The notes under the pieces are model-generated. The model ran no database searches. It had not been told where the DNA came from and was given only the letters and a program-made list of their open reading frames with translations. A stretch of DNA of 64,000 nt from Arthrobacter sp. 9V (GTDB lineage: Bacteria; Actinomycetota; Actinomycetes; Actinomycetales; Micrococcaceae): contig NZ_LR732912.1 in assembly GCF_902506065.1 (NCBI RefSeq), forward strand, positions 1,617,630 to 1,681,629. Direction: 5' to 3'. Shown here piece after piece: positions 25,469-35,500 of the stretch (positions are counted from its first letter, which is position 1; every line of letters begins with the position of its first letter). The position numbers were made by a program, and so were the translations under genes.

Positions 25469-26347
25469 CTAAGCGGGCTGATGTTCCCATGAAGCGCCGG
25501 TGACGGGGTTGTAAAGCTCGCCGATTCCTTCTATACGGCACATCACAGTGTCCCCTGGTTGGATGCGTGCGCACTCTGCAGGGAAGCCTGTGAGGACAAG
25601 ATCGCCGGGCTGGAGGGTCATGAACGAGCTCAGGTAGACCAGGATCTCCTCAACTTTCCAGCCAAGGTCCGCTGCACTGGCTGTCTTGAGGGCTTTGCCG
25701 TTGTGGACTATGCCGATCTCAAGATCCGAGTGGTCCAGGTCTGTGACCATCCACGGGCCAGCCGGCGTGAAGGTGTCCTGGCTCTTTGCGCTGATCCACA
25801 ACTCGTCGCTCTTCTGGAGGTCGCGGGCGGAGACGTCGTTGCCGATGGTGTACCCCAGAATTGCCGATCCCGCCGTTTCCAAGGTCAAGCCTCGCGCAAC
25901 CCGGCCCACCACCACCGTCAATTCAGCTTCCGGATCAACGTAACCCACGGAGGAGCTCAGTTGGATGGCTTCGCCGGGGCCGATCACGCTGGACGCGGCT
26001 TTGTGGAAGGCCTGTGGTGGCAGGTCCCGGCCGGGTTGCCCGGTGTTGTGCGCCATACCGAAGACGTTCACAGGCACTGAAGGAGCCAGGAAAGTAAACG
26101 CGTCTTGGTTGACCACCGCCCCGAGCTCCCATCCGTCCCTGAAGGGGCTGTTGGCATTTGCCCTCGACGCCGGAAAAGGGGACTCCACTACAGTCCACCG
26201 GTTGCCTTCCACGGAGTCGAAATCGGGGGAGTCGTTAGCCACAAAGAACTGCTCGTCAGGAAACTGGCGGGCAAGGCCCAAGCCGTCCTTTGGCGGTTCC
26301 CGTACGGGCCGGACACGGGCGATACGTCGGGGAAGAGGCGAAGTCAT
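25469..26347 (-). CDS. Fumarylacetoacetate hydrolase (FAH) family protein
   Basis: A 292-residue enzyme of the FAH/MhpD superfamily. Metal-binding acidic residues appear in YVDPEAELTVVVGR and the core motif is GYTIGNDVSARDLQ, followed by SAKSQDTFTPAGPWM and LQPGDLVLTGFP. Members hydrolyse or decarboxylate oxo-acids such as acylpyruvates; the substrate here cannot be assigned. Confidence 0.88.
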   Translation of the reverse strand: MTSPLPRRIARVRPVREPPKDGLGLARQFPDEQFFVANDSPDFDSVEGNRWTVVESPFPASRANANSPFRDGWELGAVVNQDAFTFLAPSVPVNVFGMAHNTGQPGRDLPPQAFHKAASSVIGPGEAIQLSSSVGYVDPEAELTVVVGRVARGLTLETAGSAILGYTIGNDVSARDLQKSDELWISAKSQDTFTPAGPWMVTDLDHSDLEIGIVHNGKALKTASAADLGWKVEEILVYLSSFMTLQPGDLVLTGFPAECARIQPGDTVMCRIEGIGELYNPVTGASWEHQPA

Positions 26348-26388
26348 GATGACATCCTACGTCCTCACCAAGCGATGGTTGCCGATGT

Positions 26389-26440
26389 GAGGCCCGCTTT
26401 ACGCCCTTGCGCGCACCTTTGGGGGCGCAGAGCGGGCCTC
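26389..26440 (-). terminator. Long stem-loop after the DM13 gene
   Basis: A perfect 10-bp outer stem (26389-26398 with 26431-26440) with GC-rich inner pairing. It begins 9 bases after the DM13 gene on the minus strand. It has no strong U tract, so efficiency is uncertain. Confidence 0.5.
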
Positions 26441-26448
26441 GCAACGCA

Positions 26449-27051
26449 TCAGGCGAGAGGGGCGGATCCGAAAGCAACACTGAACCGGTCGCACCACAAC
26501 ACCACAGATGTCAGGCCAGCGATGTCCGTTCCGGCCGGGAGAACATAGTTGTGATTGCCGTGCGTGGCTTTGATCGGCCCGAGGTCCACATAGCGGCCGG
26601 ACCTGTACTTGAACCAATCACCCCCGGCCTCGAGGCTGCTCAACCAGACCTTCACGTCAGGGCCGTCGCTGCTGGCCAGGTCCTCAAGCCGGAGCAGATG
26701 GCTGCCATCAGGGAGCTTCACCAACCGGGCGGTGCCAGTGGTCTCATGCTCTTGTGATTGGAAAGTACCCGAGCCCAGAATCACGGGTGCCGCAGGCGCT
26801 GCCGGGGAAGGTGGCTTTGCGGGTTCCAACGTTGGGGGAGCCGATGCGCCCGCTGAACCGGCCGCGGTGGGCAGAGGTTCATTGACGCTGCTGCTGGTGA
26901 AGATGCGCCACGGTTGGAACAGGGCCGCCCCCACAACCACCATGCCAAGGACCACCACAGCTGCCAGAGGTGCAAGTATCCTGTGGGTCCGGATCACGCT
27001 CCGCAGCCTGTCCACGCTCCGCAGCCGGGTCAAGGGACGCTGTCTGTTCAT
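26449..27051 (-). CDS. DM13 domain membrane-anchored protein
   Basis: A 200-residue protein from ATG 27051. An N-terminal hydrophobic anchor (ILAPLAAVVVLGMVVVGAAL) is followed by a Pro/Ala/Ser-rich linker and a DM13 domain: GSGTFQSQEHETTGTARLV, LRLEDLASSDGPDVKVWLS and SVVLWCDRFSVAFGSAPL. DM13 domains are extracytoplasmic and have been proposed to take part in electron transfer; the single Cys near the C-terminus is the conserved one. It is divergent from an ArsB/SLC13-like transporter. Confidence 0.8.
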   Translation of the reverse strand: MNRQRPLTRLRSVDRLRSVIRTHRILAPLAAVVVLGMVVVGAALFQPWRIFTSSSVNEPLPTAAGSAGASAPPTLEPAKPPSPAAPAAPVILGSGTFQSQEHETTGTARLVKLPDGSHLLRLEDLASSDGPDVKVWLSSLEAGGDWFKYRSGRYVDLGPIKATHGNHNYVLPAGTDIAGLTSVVLWCDRFSVAFGSAPLA

Positions 27052-27172
27052 GGTCCAACCGTAGGCTCCGCGGTACGGCTTTGGGGGTTGCCATTGCTTA
27101 CAAGACGGTGACGCCACCTTCACGCACCATGCCGAATCAACTGCCGTGGAGGAAGAACACAGGACCCGGGCT

Positions 27173-27178
27173 TAGAAT
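27173..27178 (+). promoter_or_regulatory. -10 box of ArsB/SLC13-like transporter (leaderless)
   Basis: TAGAAT lies 7 bases before ATG 27186. There is no ribosome-binding sequence in between, consistent with a leaderless transcript. Confidence 0.5.
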
Positions 27179-27185
27179 CCGTTCC

Positions 27186-28382
27186 ATGCGTCTGGCGATC
27201 ATCGGGTTGGTCCTCCTCGTGGCTGGTGGGATCACCGTGGCCACGGGTGTCCTGCCCTGGCAGGAAGTGGCGGTCCTTGTGGACCGGGTGGCGCCCATCC
27301 TGGGCTTTGTTGTTGCCATGACGGTGGTGACAGAACTAATCAGCGAAGCCGGTGCTTTCCAGTGGATTGCCCGCCACCTGCGCGGATGGGGGCGGGGCCG
27401 GAGCGTCCTGCTGTGGCTACTTTTGGCCCTGGTTGCCACGTTGAGCACTGTCTTCCTTTCCTTGGATACCACCGCGGTACTCCTCACCCCGGTAGTGGTC
27501 ACGGTCGCACGCCAAGCCGGCCTCCCCGTCCTGCCCTTCGCACTGACCACTGTTTGGCTGGCTAACACTGCCAGTTTGTTGCTCCCGATCTCCAACCTCA
27601 CCAACCTCTTGGCGCAACACAGCCTGGGCGGCATCAGTCCCGCACAGTTCGCCCAACTTATGTGGGCGCCCTCTTTGGCCGCTGTTCTGGTTCCTTTGGC
27701 CTTCATAGGGGTCATCTTTCGGCGCGAACTGCGCAAGACCTACGCCCTTGATTCCGCCCGTCCGCCCATCTCACGCTTATCCAGCGGCGGCACTGACAGG
27801 GTCCTGCTTGCGGGCAGTGCAGTTGTCCTGGTGTTGCTCCTTCCGGCCCTGGTTTCCGGGGCCGCCATATGGATCCCCGCCACCGCGGCGGCAGTGATCC
27901 TGGCGGCCATGTTTGCCTTCCGGCGCCCCAAGGTACTCAAGGTGACGCTGATCCCATGGTCACTGCTGTTGTTCACCTGCGGACTTTTCCTGGTGGTTGA
28001 GGCCACCCAATACCTCGGTGCGTCCCGTTTGCTCGGACAGGTGGCCGGCGAAGGCGGCGGGTTTGTTGAGCTATTGAGGTTGGCCATGACCGGTGCCCTC
28101 GGGTCCAACGTGGTCAACAACCTCCCTGCCTACCTCCTGGCCGAACCATTGGCCGGAAGCCCGGAGCGTATGGCAGCGCTGTTGGTGGGCGTGAATGCGG
28201 GGCCGCTGATCACGCCGTGGGCGTCACTGGCCACCCTGTTGTGGCATGACCGGTTGCTGCGCATGAACGTGCTGATCAAGTGGAAAGGATATGCGGTGTT
28301 CGGCCTGATGGTTGGACCCCTGACAATTCTGGCGGCAGTAGGCGCGCTCGCAGTTTTTGGCCGTGGCGGACTGTTGGGTTAG
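27186..28382 (+). CDS. ArsB/NhaD-SLC13-type ion transporter
   Basis: A 398-residue membrane protein with about ten or eleven hydrophobic segments. AFQWIARHLRGWGRGR, the helix hairpin around STVFLSLDTTAVLLTPVVV, the NTASLLLPISNLTNLL segment and ALGSNVVNNLPAYLL are typical of the ion transporter superfamily containing ArsB and NhaD/SLC13. No ars genes are next to it, so an arsenite role is not supported. The open frame extends to 26970 but the added residues overlap the divergent gene; ATG 27186 fits the leaderless promoter. Confidence 0.82.
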   Translation: MRLAIIGLVLLVAGGITVATGVLPWQEVAVLVDRVAPILGFVVAMTVVTELISEAGAFQWIARHLRGWGRGRSVLLWLLLALVATLSTVFLSLDTTAVLLTPVVVTVARQAGLPVLPFALTTVWLANTASLLLPISNLTNLLAQHSLGGISPAQFAQLMWAPSLAAVLVPLAFIGVIFRRELRKTYALDSARPPISRLSSGGTDRVLLAGSAVVLVLLLPALVSGAAIWIPATAAAVILAAMFAFRRPKVLKVTLIPWSLLLFTCGLFLVVEATQYLGASRLLGQVAGEGGGFVELLRLAMTGALGSNVVNNLPAYLLAEPLAGSPERMAALLVGVNAGPLITPWASLATLLWHDRLLRMNVLIKWKGYAVFGLMVGPLTILAAVGALAVFGRGGLLG

Positions 28383-29047
28383 CCCAGGTAGAGCTCTCCC
28401 ACCGGCACCTCTGTGTCCAGCCGGTTTGCTGGTCCGGCCAGAGGGCACGCCCAGGCTTCGTTGTAGGCGCACGATGGGTTGTAGGCAAAGTTGAAGTCCA
28501 GGACAAATTCTTGTTCGGCCCCGGCCCTGCGCGTCCCGTGAAACGAGCCCTTGACAGTGTCCAGAAGATACCGGCCTGCTCCGTAGCTTCCGCCGTCCTT
28601 GCCTGCGGTTGCATCCCGGAAGGGTACAAAGATGCCGCCGCCATAGCTTCGCAGCTGCCACGCGGCCAAGGAACCCAGCCTGGGCAGCTCAAAAGTTCCG
28701 ATCCTGATGAAGGGCACCACCCCGTCAGTCCCCGTTCGGACGTTCATCTCCTGGCCCGCTCCTTCGGGTGACAGCGCGGCGTACCTCCGGAAGGAAGGAT
28801 CGTAGCCGGCAGTCTTAAGTCCGGAGAAGGAGGCCTTCATGTCCGCGGTCAGCGCTGAAGCAGGATGCGTAGCAAACATCAGATCCCGTTCCTGCCGCCA
28901 GAACGTGTGTGCGTCGAAAGGGTTGGTGGCTGCGAGTTGACGCACCTTGTCGTAGAGGGCGAACGTCCGTAGCCGCCAGTCGGCTATATCAACCGCTGAC
29001 ATGGTGGGGACATCGTCCTCGAAGTAGTCCTGCTGATCGGGAGCCAT
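28379..29047 (-). CDS. DUF1684 family protein
   Basis: A 222-residue soluble protein. The segments GKDGGSYGAGRYLLDTVKG, EFVLDFNFAYNPSCAYNEAW and ACPLAGPANRLDTEVPVGE are the conserved core of the DUF1684 family, which has no known function. A TAGGCT -10 box lies 6 bases before the ATG. It overlaps the convergent transporter stop by 4 bases. Confidence 0.85.
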   Translation of the reverse strand: MAPDQQDYFEDDVPTMSAVDIADWRLRTFALYDKVRQLAATNPFDAHTFWRQERDLMFATHPASALTADMKASFSGLKTAGYDPSFRRYAALSPEGAGQEMNVRTGTDGVVPFIRIGTFELPRLGSLAAWQLRSYGGGIFVPFRDATAGKDGGSYGAGRYLLDTVKGSFHGTRRAGAEQEFVLDFNFAYNPSCAYNEAWACPLAGPANRLDTEVPVGELYLG

Positions 29048-29053
29048 ACCCTC

Positions 29054-29095
29054 AGCCTAGTCCTGTGCGTGTCGCGGGATCGCCGCCGATAGGCT
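29054..29095. promoter_or_regulatory. Back-to-back leaderless promoters (DUF1684 and lipoprotein)
   Basis: TAGGCT occurs at 29054-29059 on the minus strand (6 bases before ATG 29047) and again at 29090-29095 on the plus strand (6 bases before ATG 29102). The two divergent genes thus have the same -10 hexamer at the same distance within a 54-base gap. Confidence 0.5.
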
Positions 29096-29101
29096 GTTGT
29101 C

Positions 29102-29965
29102 ATGAAGGGCATCCTGAACTTACGCTGCGCTCCCAGGCGGCTTGCCGTGCTGACACTGGCGATCAGCGTCGTCGCGGGCACGGCAGCGTGCTCCGCCGAA
29201 AACAAGGGCCCGCAGGTAACTTCCACGGATTCCGCGCGGCCAAACAGTTCGGAATCGGAGACGGCAACACCGGAAAGCACGACGCCGGCATCGGACTCTG
29301 CGGCAGCCTCACCTTCGGCAACTCCCGGCGAACCAGCAGGCACCGCCAGCTCATCGGCCAGCGCCGGTGCGAGCCCGGTGGCAACGGCGGTGTCGTGGAA
29401 AACGTATACAGATGCCGCCAAGACGGTCAGCTTCGAATTACCTCAGGAATGGATTGCCCAGTCGGCGACTCCGGAGGCTGGATCGTTGGCCAACGCCGTG
29501 AAGGTAGAGATCAAGGATGCGGAAGGGCGCTATGTGGCCACGCTTCACACCGGGCTGCCTCAAGCCGCGCCTGTCAACTGCCCGGCCGGGCAGGCGCGCC
29601 CCTATGTGGTGATCAGCAGCGTGCCTTTGGACATCCCGCACTCTGACGGCCCGGATACCATTGACCCGCGTGTGGTTTTCCGCGTGGTGCAAGGCTACAA
29701 ATTCTTTGGCTCCTACGGCATCACCAACGTGGTGGCGGGTGCTGATGGACAGTCCTGCGAGCTGCGGAACAGGGTTCTGGGTCCTGCCGGAAAGGGGGAT
29801 ATCTCTTTTGGGGACGTCCCGTCGATCCATGCTTTCGCCGCTGATGAGAAGGTGGCCCCGGCCAAGGCTTTCGATACATTGGACCTGGCCGCGAAGTACG
29901 CGGTTCATGGTTCTGAATTTGCGAATGTCCAGCGGATGCTACTGTCTCTGAAGGTCAATCTGTAG
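29102..29965 (+). CDS. Secreted lipoprotein of unknown function
   Basis: A 287-residue protein with a signal peptide ending in the lipobox GTAAC (Cys about residue 30), then a Ser/Thr/Ala-rich linker to about residue 95, then a globular domain starting WKTYTDAAKTVSFELPQEW. That start resembles PsbP-like or related lipoprotein folds, but I cannot assign a family. It has no obvious operon partner; the next gene starts 68 bases downstream. Confidence 0.7.
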   Translation: MKGILNLRCAPRRLAVLTLAISVVAGTAACSAENKGPQVTSTDSARPNSSESETATPESTTPASDSAAASPSATPGEPAGTASSSASAGASPVATAVSWKTYTDAAKTVSFELPQEWIAQSATPEAGSLANAVKVEIKDAEGRYVATLHTGLPQAAPVNCPAGQARPYVVISSVPLDIPHSDGPDTIDPRVVFRVVQGYKFFGSYGITNVVAGADGQSCELRNRVLGPAGKGDISFGDVPSIHAFAADEKVAPAKAFDTLDLAAKYAVHGSEFANVQRMLLSLKVNL

Positions 29966-30033
29966 CCCTGCGATTGGCTGATTCACCCACACGGCGGCCA
30001 TGGGCTGCCCGCCGCAACCCACCCCGGAGATCA

Positions 30034-30840
30034 ATGGAACGCAATGTTGCTGCCTCGCTCGTTTTCAAGACCGCAGCCAACACCAAGGTGGCCATGGCCA
30101 TAGCCGTCGCCAAGAATCGCGGTTACGAGTCCGTGGTGGAAAATCTGACCATCACAAGTGACGGTGCCGAGGTTCCTTTTGCCGAACTCGGCGACCACCA
30201 CGGTGGACGCTTTCATTACATGGAGTTCACCGAGCCGAGCGAGGTGACAGTGGATTATCGGGCAACGGTCCATGGTTTTGGGGAGCCGGACACATCCAGT
30301 CCCATGGAACTGATCAGGTACGTCAGGCCCAGCCGGTACGCGGAGTCGGACAGGCTGCTTCCTACCTCCTATGCGGAGTTCGGAAGCCTGCACGGTGCCG
30401 AACTGCTCCATGCAGTCCGCGATTGGGTGAACGGGGAACTGCGCTACGTCAGCGGGTCCTCGCGGGGGACTGATGGAGCCGTGGAAACCTTGCTTCACCG
30501 GAAAGGTGTGTGCCGTGACTTCGCTCACCTGGCCATCGCCCTCTTGCGGTCAAAAGATGTTCCTGCGCGCTTGGCTGCGGTGTATGCGCCCGGGTTGAGC
30601 CCGATGGATTTCCATGCCGTTGCAGAGGCGCACATCGACGGTGCTTGGCACATTATTGATCCCACCGGACTCGCGCCCCGCGAATCCATGCTCCGCATTA
30701 CCGCCGGGCGGGACTCTTCAGATACGGCGTTCCTGTCCACTGTGGGGGGCAGCCTCACCCTGAAGACACTCAAGGTCAGTGCCTCAGTCAACGGAGAGCT
30801 CCCGGTGGAGGACCCCCGGGAGCTCATCAGCTTGCGTTAG
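30034..30840 (+). CDS. Transglutaminase-like cysteine peptidase fold protein
   Basis: A 268-residue protein from ATG 30034 (CCGGAG five bases upstream). The catalytic triad is visible: Cys in HRKGVCRDFAHLAIALLR, His in MDFHAVAEAHIDGAWHIIDP, and the Asp of IIDPTGLAP. An N-terminal beta-rich segment precedes the core. Bacterial members are cytoplasmic and often act with ATP-grasp or other peptide-modifying enzymes, none of which is nearby. Confidence 0.85.
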   Translation: MERNVAASLVFKTAANTKVAMAIAVAKNRGYESVVENLTITSDGAEVPFAELGDHHGGRFHYMEFTEPSEVTVDYRATVHGFGEPDTSSPMELIRYVRPSRYAESDRLLPTSYAEFGSLHGAELLHAVRDWVNGELRYVSGSSRGTDGAVETLLHRKGVCRDFAHLAIALLRSKDVPARLAAVYAPGLSPMDFHAVAEAHIDGAWHIIDPTGLAPRESMLRITAGRDSSDTAFLSTVGGSLTLKTLKVSASVNGELPVEDPRELISLR

Positions 30841-30853
30841 TGCGGAGAATTTC

Positions 30854-31315
30854 CTAGTGTCCGGCCACTGAAGCGCGAAGTTTCTCCGTCAGCCGCAGCA
30901 GTTCCTGTTGCTCCGCGGCTGTGAGCGCAGGCGCAACCAGATTGGCGATGTCCCGCACATGTTCACGGCCGATGGTTTTTTGGAGCTCGCTACCGGCTTC
31001 GGTGAGTGAGAGCAGGACTCCCCGGCCGTCGTCGGGCGCTGTTGTCCGCTCCACTAAACCGCGCTTTTCCAAGCGGTCCACCAACCTGCTCAGGCTGGAC
31101 TGGCTCAACAGGACTTTGTCGTTGATTTCATTGAGCCGAAGCTGGCCCGAAGGGCATTTGGACAGTGTAAACAGGACATCGTATTCCTTGACAGGGAGTG
31201 TCTTGAACGCCGGTCCCGATTGGAGCTTCCGCATCACCGCCACCTGGGAGCGGAACAACGACTCCCAGGTTTCGGCGGCGAGGCGAACGGCGGAGGACGC
31301 CGAAGGGCCGGACAT
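30854..31315 (-). CDS. MarR family regulator, coupled to flavoprotein gene
   Basis: A 153-residue winged-helix regulator (VKEYDVLFTLSKCPSGQLRL, SQSSLSRLVDRLEKRGLVER, and the wing DDGRGVLLSLTEAG). Its ATG overlaps the stop of the upstream LLM-flavoprotein gene by one base, so the two are co-translated. A palindrome before that gene is a likely binding site for this protein. It contains one Cys (Cys in SKCPSG), which could be redox-sensitive. Confidence 0.9.
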   Translation of the reverse strand: MSGPSASSAVRLAAETWESLFRSQVAVMRKLQSGPAFKTLPVKEYDVLFTLSKCPSGQLRLNEINDKVLLSQSSLSRLVDRLEKRGLVERTTAPDDGRGVLLSLTEAGSELQKTIGREHVRDIANLVAPALTAAEQQELLRLTEKLRASVAGH

Positions 31316-32439
31316 CAGGCGTCCTGCCCCGCAGCACCAGCGGTTGCGGATTCCCCCACCTTGGCTTCCAAGGCGGCGGCAACGCGCGAGGCGTGCGTGG
31401 GTGCGTCAGGCACGTGAGCAGGCTTCATGGCGGCATATTCCTTTCGGAGAACCGGCAAGACTTCTTCGCCGAAGAGGTCCAACTGCTCCAGAACGGTCTT
31501 CAACGGCAGGCCTGCGTGGTCGATCAGGAACAGTTGGCGCTGGTAGTCGCCGAAGGCCTCACGGAAGGTCAGGGTCTTCTCGATGACTTCCTGCGGGCTG
31601 CCCACGGTCAGCGGAGTCTGGGAGGTGAAGTCCTCCAGCGAGGGTCCGTGTCCGTAGACCGGTGCGTTGTCGAAGTACGGGCGGAATTCCTTCACAGCAT
31701 CCTGGGAGTTCTTCCTCATGAAGAACTGACCGCCAAGGCCAACAATTGCCTGGTCTGCCGTGCCGTGTCCGTAGTGCTCGTAGCGCTCACGGTACAGGCC
31801 GATCAGCTGCTGGTAGTGCTCCTTGGGCCAGAAGATGTTGTTGGCGAAGAAACCGTCACCGTAGTAGGCAGCGACTTCTGCGATCTGTGGCGTGCGAATG
31901 GAGCCATGCCATACGAAGGGGGCGACGTCGTCGAGCGGCCGTGGCGTGGAGGTGAAGTTCTGCAGGGGTGTGCGGAACTTGCCGGACCAGTTGACCGTGT
32001 CCTCATCCCACAGCTTGCGGAGCAGGCTGTAGTTTTCGATCGCCAGCTCGATGCCGTCCTGGATGTTCTTTCCGAACCAGGGGTACACCGGCGCGGTGTT
32101 GCCGCGGCCCAGGACCAGATCCACGCGGCCATCGGAGAGGTGCTGGAGCATGGCGAAGTCTTCGGCGATCTTGACCGGATCATTGGTGGTGATCAGGGTG
32201 GTGGCCGTGGACAACGTGATGCGCTCGGTCTGGGCTGCGATGTAAGCCAGGGTGGTGGTGGGGGAGGAAGAGAAGAAGGGGCGGTTGTGGTGCTCGCCGA
32301 TGGCGTACACGTCCATGCCGATTTCTTCGACCTTCTTGGCGATGGCAACCGAGGCCTTGATGCGCTCATTTTCCGTAGGTGTGTGGCCCGTGGTGGGGTC
32401 AGTGGTGATGTCGCTGACGCTGAATACGCCGATCTGCAT
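31315..32439 (-). CDS. LLM class flavin-dependent oxidoreductase
   Basis: A 374-residue luciferase-like monooxygenase from ATG 32439 (GAAAGG upstream). The segments YAIGEHHNRPFFSSSP, ITLSTATTLITTNDPVKIAEDFA and LSDGRVDLVLGRGNTAPVYPWF are typical of the F420/FMN-dependent LLM family (CE1758-type). It is the first gene of a two-gene operon with a MarR regulator. The substrate is unknown. Confidence 0.9.
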   Translation of the reverse strand: MQIGVFSVSDITTDPTTGHTPTENERIKASVAIAKKVEEIGMDVYAIGEHHNRPFFSSSPTTTLAYIAAQTERITLSTATTLITTNDPVKIAEDFAMLQHLSDGRVDLVLGRGNTAPVYPWFGKNIQDGIELAIENYSLLRKLWDEDTVNWSGKFRTPLQNFTSTPRPLDDVAPFVWHGSIRTPQIAEVAAYYGDGFFANNIFWPKEHYQQLIGLYRERYEHYGHGTADQAIVGLGGQFFMRKNSQDAVKEFRPYFDNAPVYGHGPSLEDFTSQTPLTVGSPQEVIEKTLTFREAFGDYQRQLFLIDHAGLPLKTVLEQLDLFGEEVLPVLRKEYAAMKPAHVPDAPTHASRVAAALEAKVGESATAGAAGQDA

Positions 32440-32495
32440 GATGTGCCTTTCTCCCTGCCCGAGGTCCCGGGCTCTGTAAACAGTGTACCTCAAAC

Positions 32496-32513
32496 TAGAT
32501 GCATTTGCATGTA
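32496..32513. promoter_or_regulatory. Candidate MarR operator before LLM flavoprotein gene
   Basis: TAGATGCA and TGCATGTA form an inverted repeat (7 of 8 pairs) with a TT centre. It lies about 60 bases before ATG 32439 and fits the usual spacing and AT-rich style of MarR sites. The product of the downstream marR gene is the natural candidate. Confidence 0.6.
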
Positions 32514-32529
32514 TCGATACCTGTAACAG

Positions 32530-32560
32530 GTCAGGCCCGGGAATTGTTCCAGGGCCTGAC
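32530..32560. terminator. Stem-loop after RND exporter gene
   Basis: GTCAGGCCC (32530-32538) and GGGCCTGAC (32552-32560) form a perfect 9-bp stem with a further GGAA/TTCC pairing in the loop. It lies after the RND gene on the minus strand. The U tract is weak. Confidence 0.5.
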
Positions 32561-32588
32561 CATTAAGGGTGATTCTGCTGAGAGCCCG

Positions 32589-35500
32589 CTATTCTGCGGG
32601 ATGGTGGGCCGCGCGGCGGCCGGTTACACGAGGAATCATGCCAGTGGTCCAGTCCTGGAACTCGCCCGAACCGGAACTGCCGTTGCGGCCGGTCCCGTCG
32701 CCGGATGTAACCGTGGGCTTATCCAGCAGAGCCTTCTGCAGGTCCCTCTTCTCCCGGCGGCCTTCCACCAGCTTGTAGAGAACCGGAACCAGCACCAACG
32801 TCAGCGCGGTGGACGAAACCAGCCCGCCGATGACCACGATCGCCAGCGGTTGAGAGATGAACCCGCCGCCACCTGTGAGGCCCAACGCCATGGGGGTCAG
32901 GGCGAAAACAGTTGCCAGGGCGGTCATGAGGATGGGGCGAAGGCGCTGGCGGGCACCGTGGGTGATGGCGTCAGCGACGTTCGTGCCCGGACTGCCGTCG
33001 TGTGGTTTGCGGTATTGGTTGATGAGGTCGATCAGCACGATGGCGTTGGTGACCACGATGCCCACCAGCATCAGCATGCCGATCAGCGACGGCAATCCCA
33101 ACGGAACACCTGTTACCAACAGCAGTCCCACGGCGCCGGTTGCTGCAAACGGTACGGAGACCAACAGGATGAGCGGCTGGATGAGCGACTTGAATGCGGC
33201 CACCATGATCACGTAAACGATCGCGATTGCGGCCAGCAGGGCAAGGCCGAGCTGCCGGAAGGACTCAGCCTGCTGAGTGGTGGCACCGCCGATGGTAGCC
33301 GTCACCCCTGCGGGCAATTCCACTGCTGCCAGCCGCTCCTGAACTGCGGTGCTCACGCTGCCCAGATTTGATCCGGAAGGCGTCACGGTTACCCGTGCCG
33401 TCCGCTGTCCATTGCTGCTGGTGATGGAGACGGGAGTGTCAACCTGCTCGACGGCGGCAATCGTCTGCAATGCCACGCCTCCACCGGCTGTGGGGAGTTG
33501 GAGTGCACGTACGGCGGCGATGCTGGTAAAGCGTGTGCCCTCGCCGATTTGCACCGGGTAATCGTTCGTCTCAATGCGGACCGTCCCGGCCGGAATGGGG
33601 CTCACCGTGGATGCGAGGAATGCACCCACCTGCTCTTCGGTCAGTCCGGCCGCTACTGCTTTTGCCCTGTCAACCCGGACCTGCACCACCGACTGCTTGG
33701 AAGCAAGGTTCGTGGCCACTTCGGAGCTGCCAGGGACACCCTCCATGGCTTTGAGCATGGCATCGCTTGCCGTCTGCAGGTCAGCTGAATTTGCGGCCCT
33801 GATGGTGATGTCCACTGTGGAGGACGTGCCGAATCCGCCCTGCTGGGATCCCACCGTGATTTTGCCGGCGGCTCTGCCCAGCTTGGCCCGGACCTCGTCC
33901 TGGAGTTTGCTTTGGTTCACTTTCTCGTCAGTGACAATGGTGAACGTGGAGTTGGACGAGCCAGTGGAGGTCAGTGCAGCAAAGCCTGTCTGGGCGTTTC
34001 CGGAAGTGACCTGCACGTCCTTGATGCCTTCAACGCCCTTGAGGGATTCCTCAACCTTGGAAGCTTCATCGCTGGTGGCCTGCAAGCTGGTCCCCGCCGG
34101 AAGAACCTGGCGCACCGTCATGCTGTTCTCACCTGACCGGCCCAAAAGGTCAGTGGCCAGGAGTGGCGAGACTGCAATGGTGGCTACCAGAATCAATGCC
34201 GCTGCTGACAAGGTGATCACGGGATGTTTTTGCGTCTTCGCAAGTATGGGAAGGTAACCGCGCTGCAGGCGGCTCCGCTGCTCCGCCTCCCGGGCTTTCT
34301 CCGCAGCTTCCTTTGCAGATGCTTGTGCCTCAGCGTCTGTTCGGGGGGAGGGGAGGAACCAGTAGGCCAGGACAGGCACGATTGTCAGGGAAACCAACAG
34401 CGATGACAACAGTGCGATGGTCACGGTCAAGGCGAAAGGCCGGAACAGCTCACCAGCGAGGTCGCCCACAAAAGCGATGGGGAGGAAGACGGCCACAGTA
34501 GTCAAAGTGGAAGCCGTGATGGCCCCGGCCACTTCCCTGATGGAGGTCAAGATGGCTGTCAGCTTGTCTTCGCCGTAACTCAGATGCCTCTTGATGTTCT
34601 CGATCACCACGATCGAGTCGTCAACCACGCGCCCGATTGCAATGGTCAGGGCACCCAGGGTCAGGATGTTCAGCGAATAGCCCGTGGCCGAAATGCCGAT
34701 GAAGGTAATCAGCAGAGACAACGGGATGGAGACGGCCGTGACCAACGTTGAACGTACGGACATCAGGAAAACCAGGATGACAGCCACGGCGAAGCCCAGC
34801 CCGAGCAGCCCTTCGGTGGTGAGGTCCTTGATGGACTTTTCAATGAAGGGAGCTTGGTCGAAGACCGGAGTGAAGGTGGCGTTGTTCCCTAGTTCCGTTT
34901 CCATAGGGCCGACGGCGTCCCTTACGGCATGCGAAATCGCCACCGTATCGCCCTCGGGCTTCTTGGTGACGGAAAGGGCCAATGTTGGCTTACCGTTGGT
35001 GCGCGTGATGGAAGTGGCGGCGTCGTCTTCAATGCTGACGTCGGCAACGGCCCCGATCGTGGCGGCATTCTTAGCACCGGCCAAGGGGAGTCCCTTGATG
35101 ATGTCCAGGGAATCCACAGGGCTACCGAGCTGGAGGGACAGGGTCTTGCCCTGATCTTCAATGGTGCCCACAGGGACCAACGTGCCGTTGTTCTTCAGCG
35201 CATTGCTGATGGACTGGACAGATGCTCCGCTGGTTGCCAGATCCGAAGCTCGTGGCTTAATCAGGATGTGCTGGCTGGAACCGCCGGTCACATCGGCGCC
35301 CCGGACGCCCTCGATCTTCTGCAAACGGGGAACGCTGAGTCGCAGGAGATCAGCATTCAGTTCGCTCAGGGGCTTGTCAGAGGAGACCGCCAAATAGACG
35401 ATCGGGAAGTCGCTGATGTTGCCCGCGATGGATTGGGGCTCGACGTCGGCCGGCAGCACCCGCTTTGCGTTCGAGATCGCCCGGTCAATCTGGTTGCGCG

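Noticed and set aside
27186..28382. Assignment of the transporter as arsenite pump ArsB
   Set aside because: The fold superfamily is shared, but no arsR, arsC or other ars gene is near, so only the superfamily call is kept.
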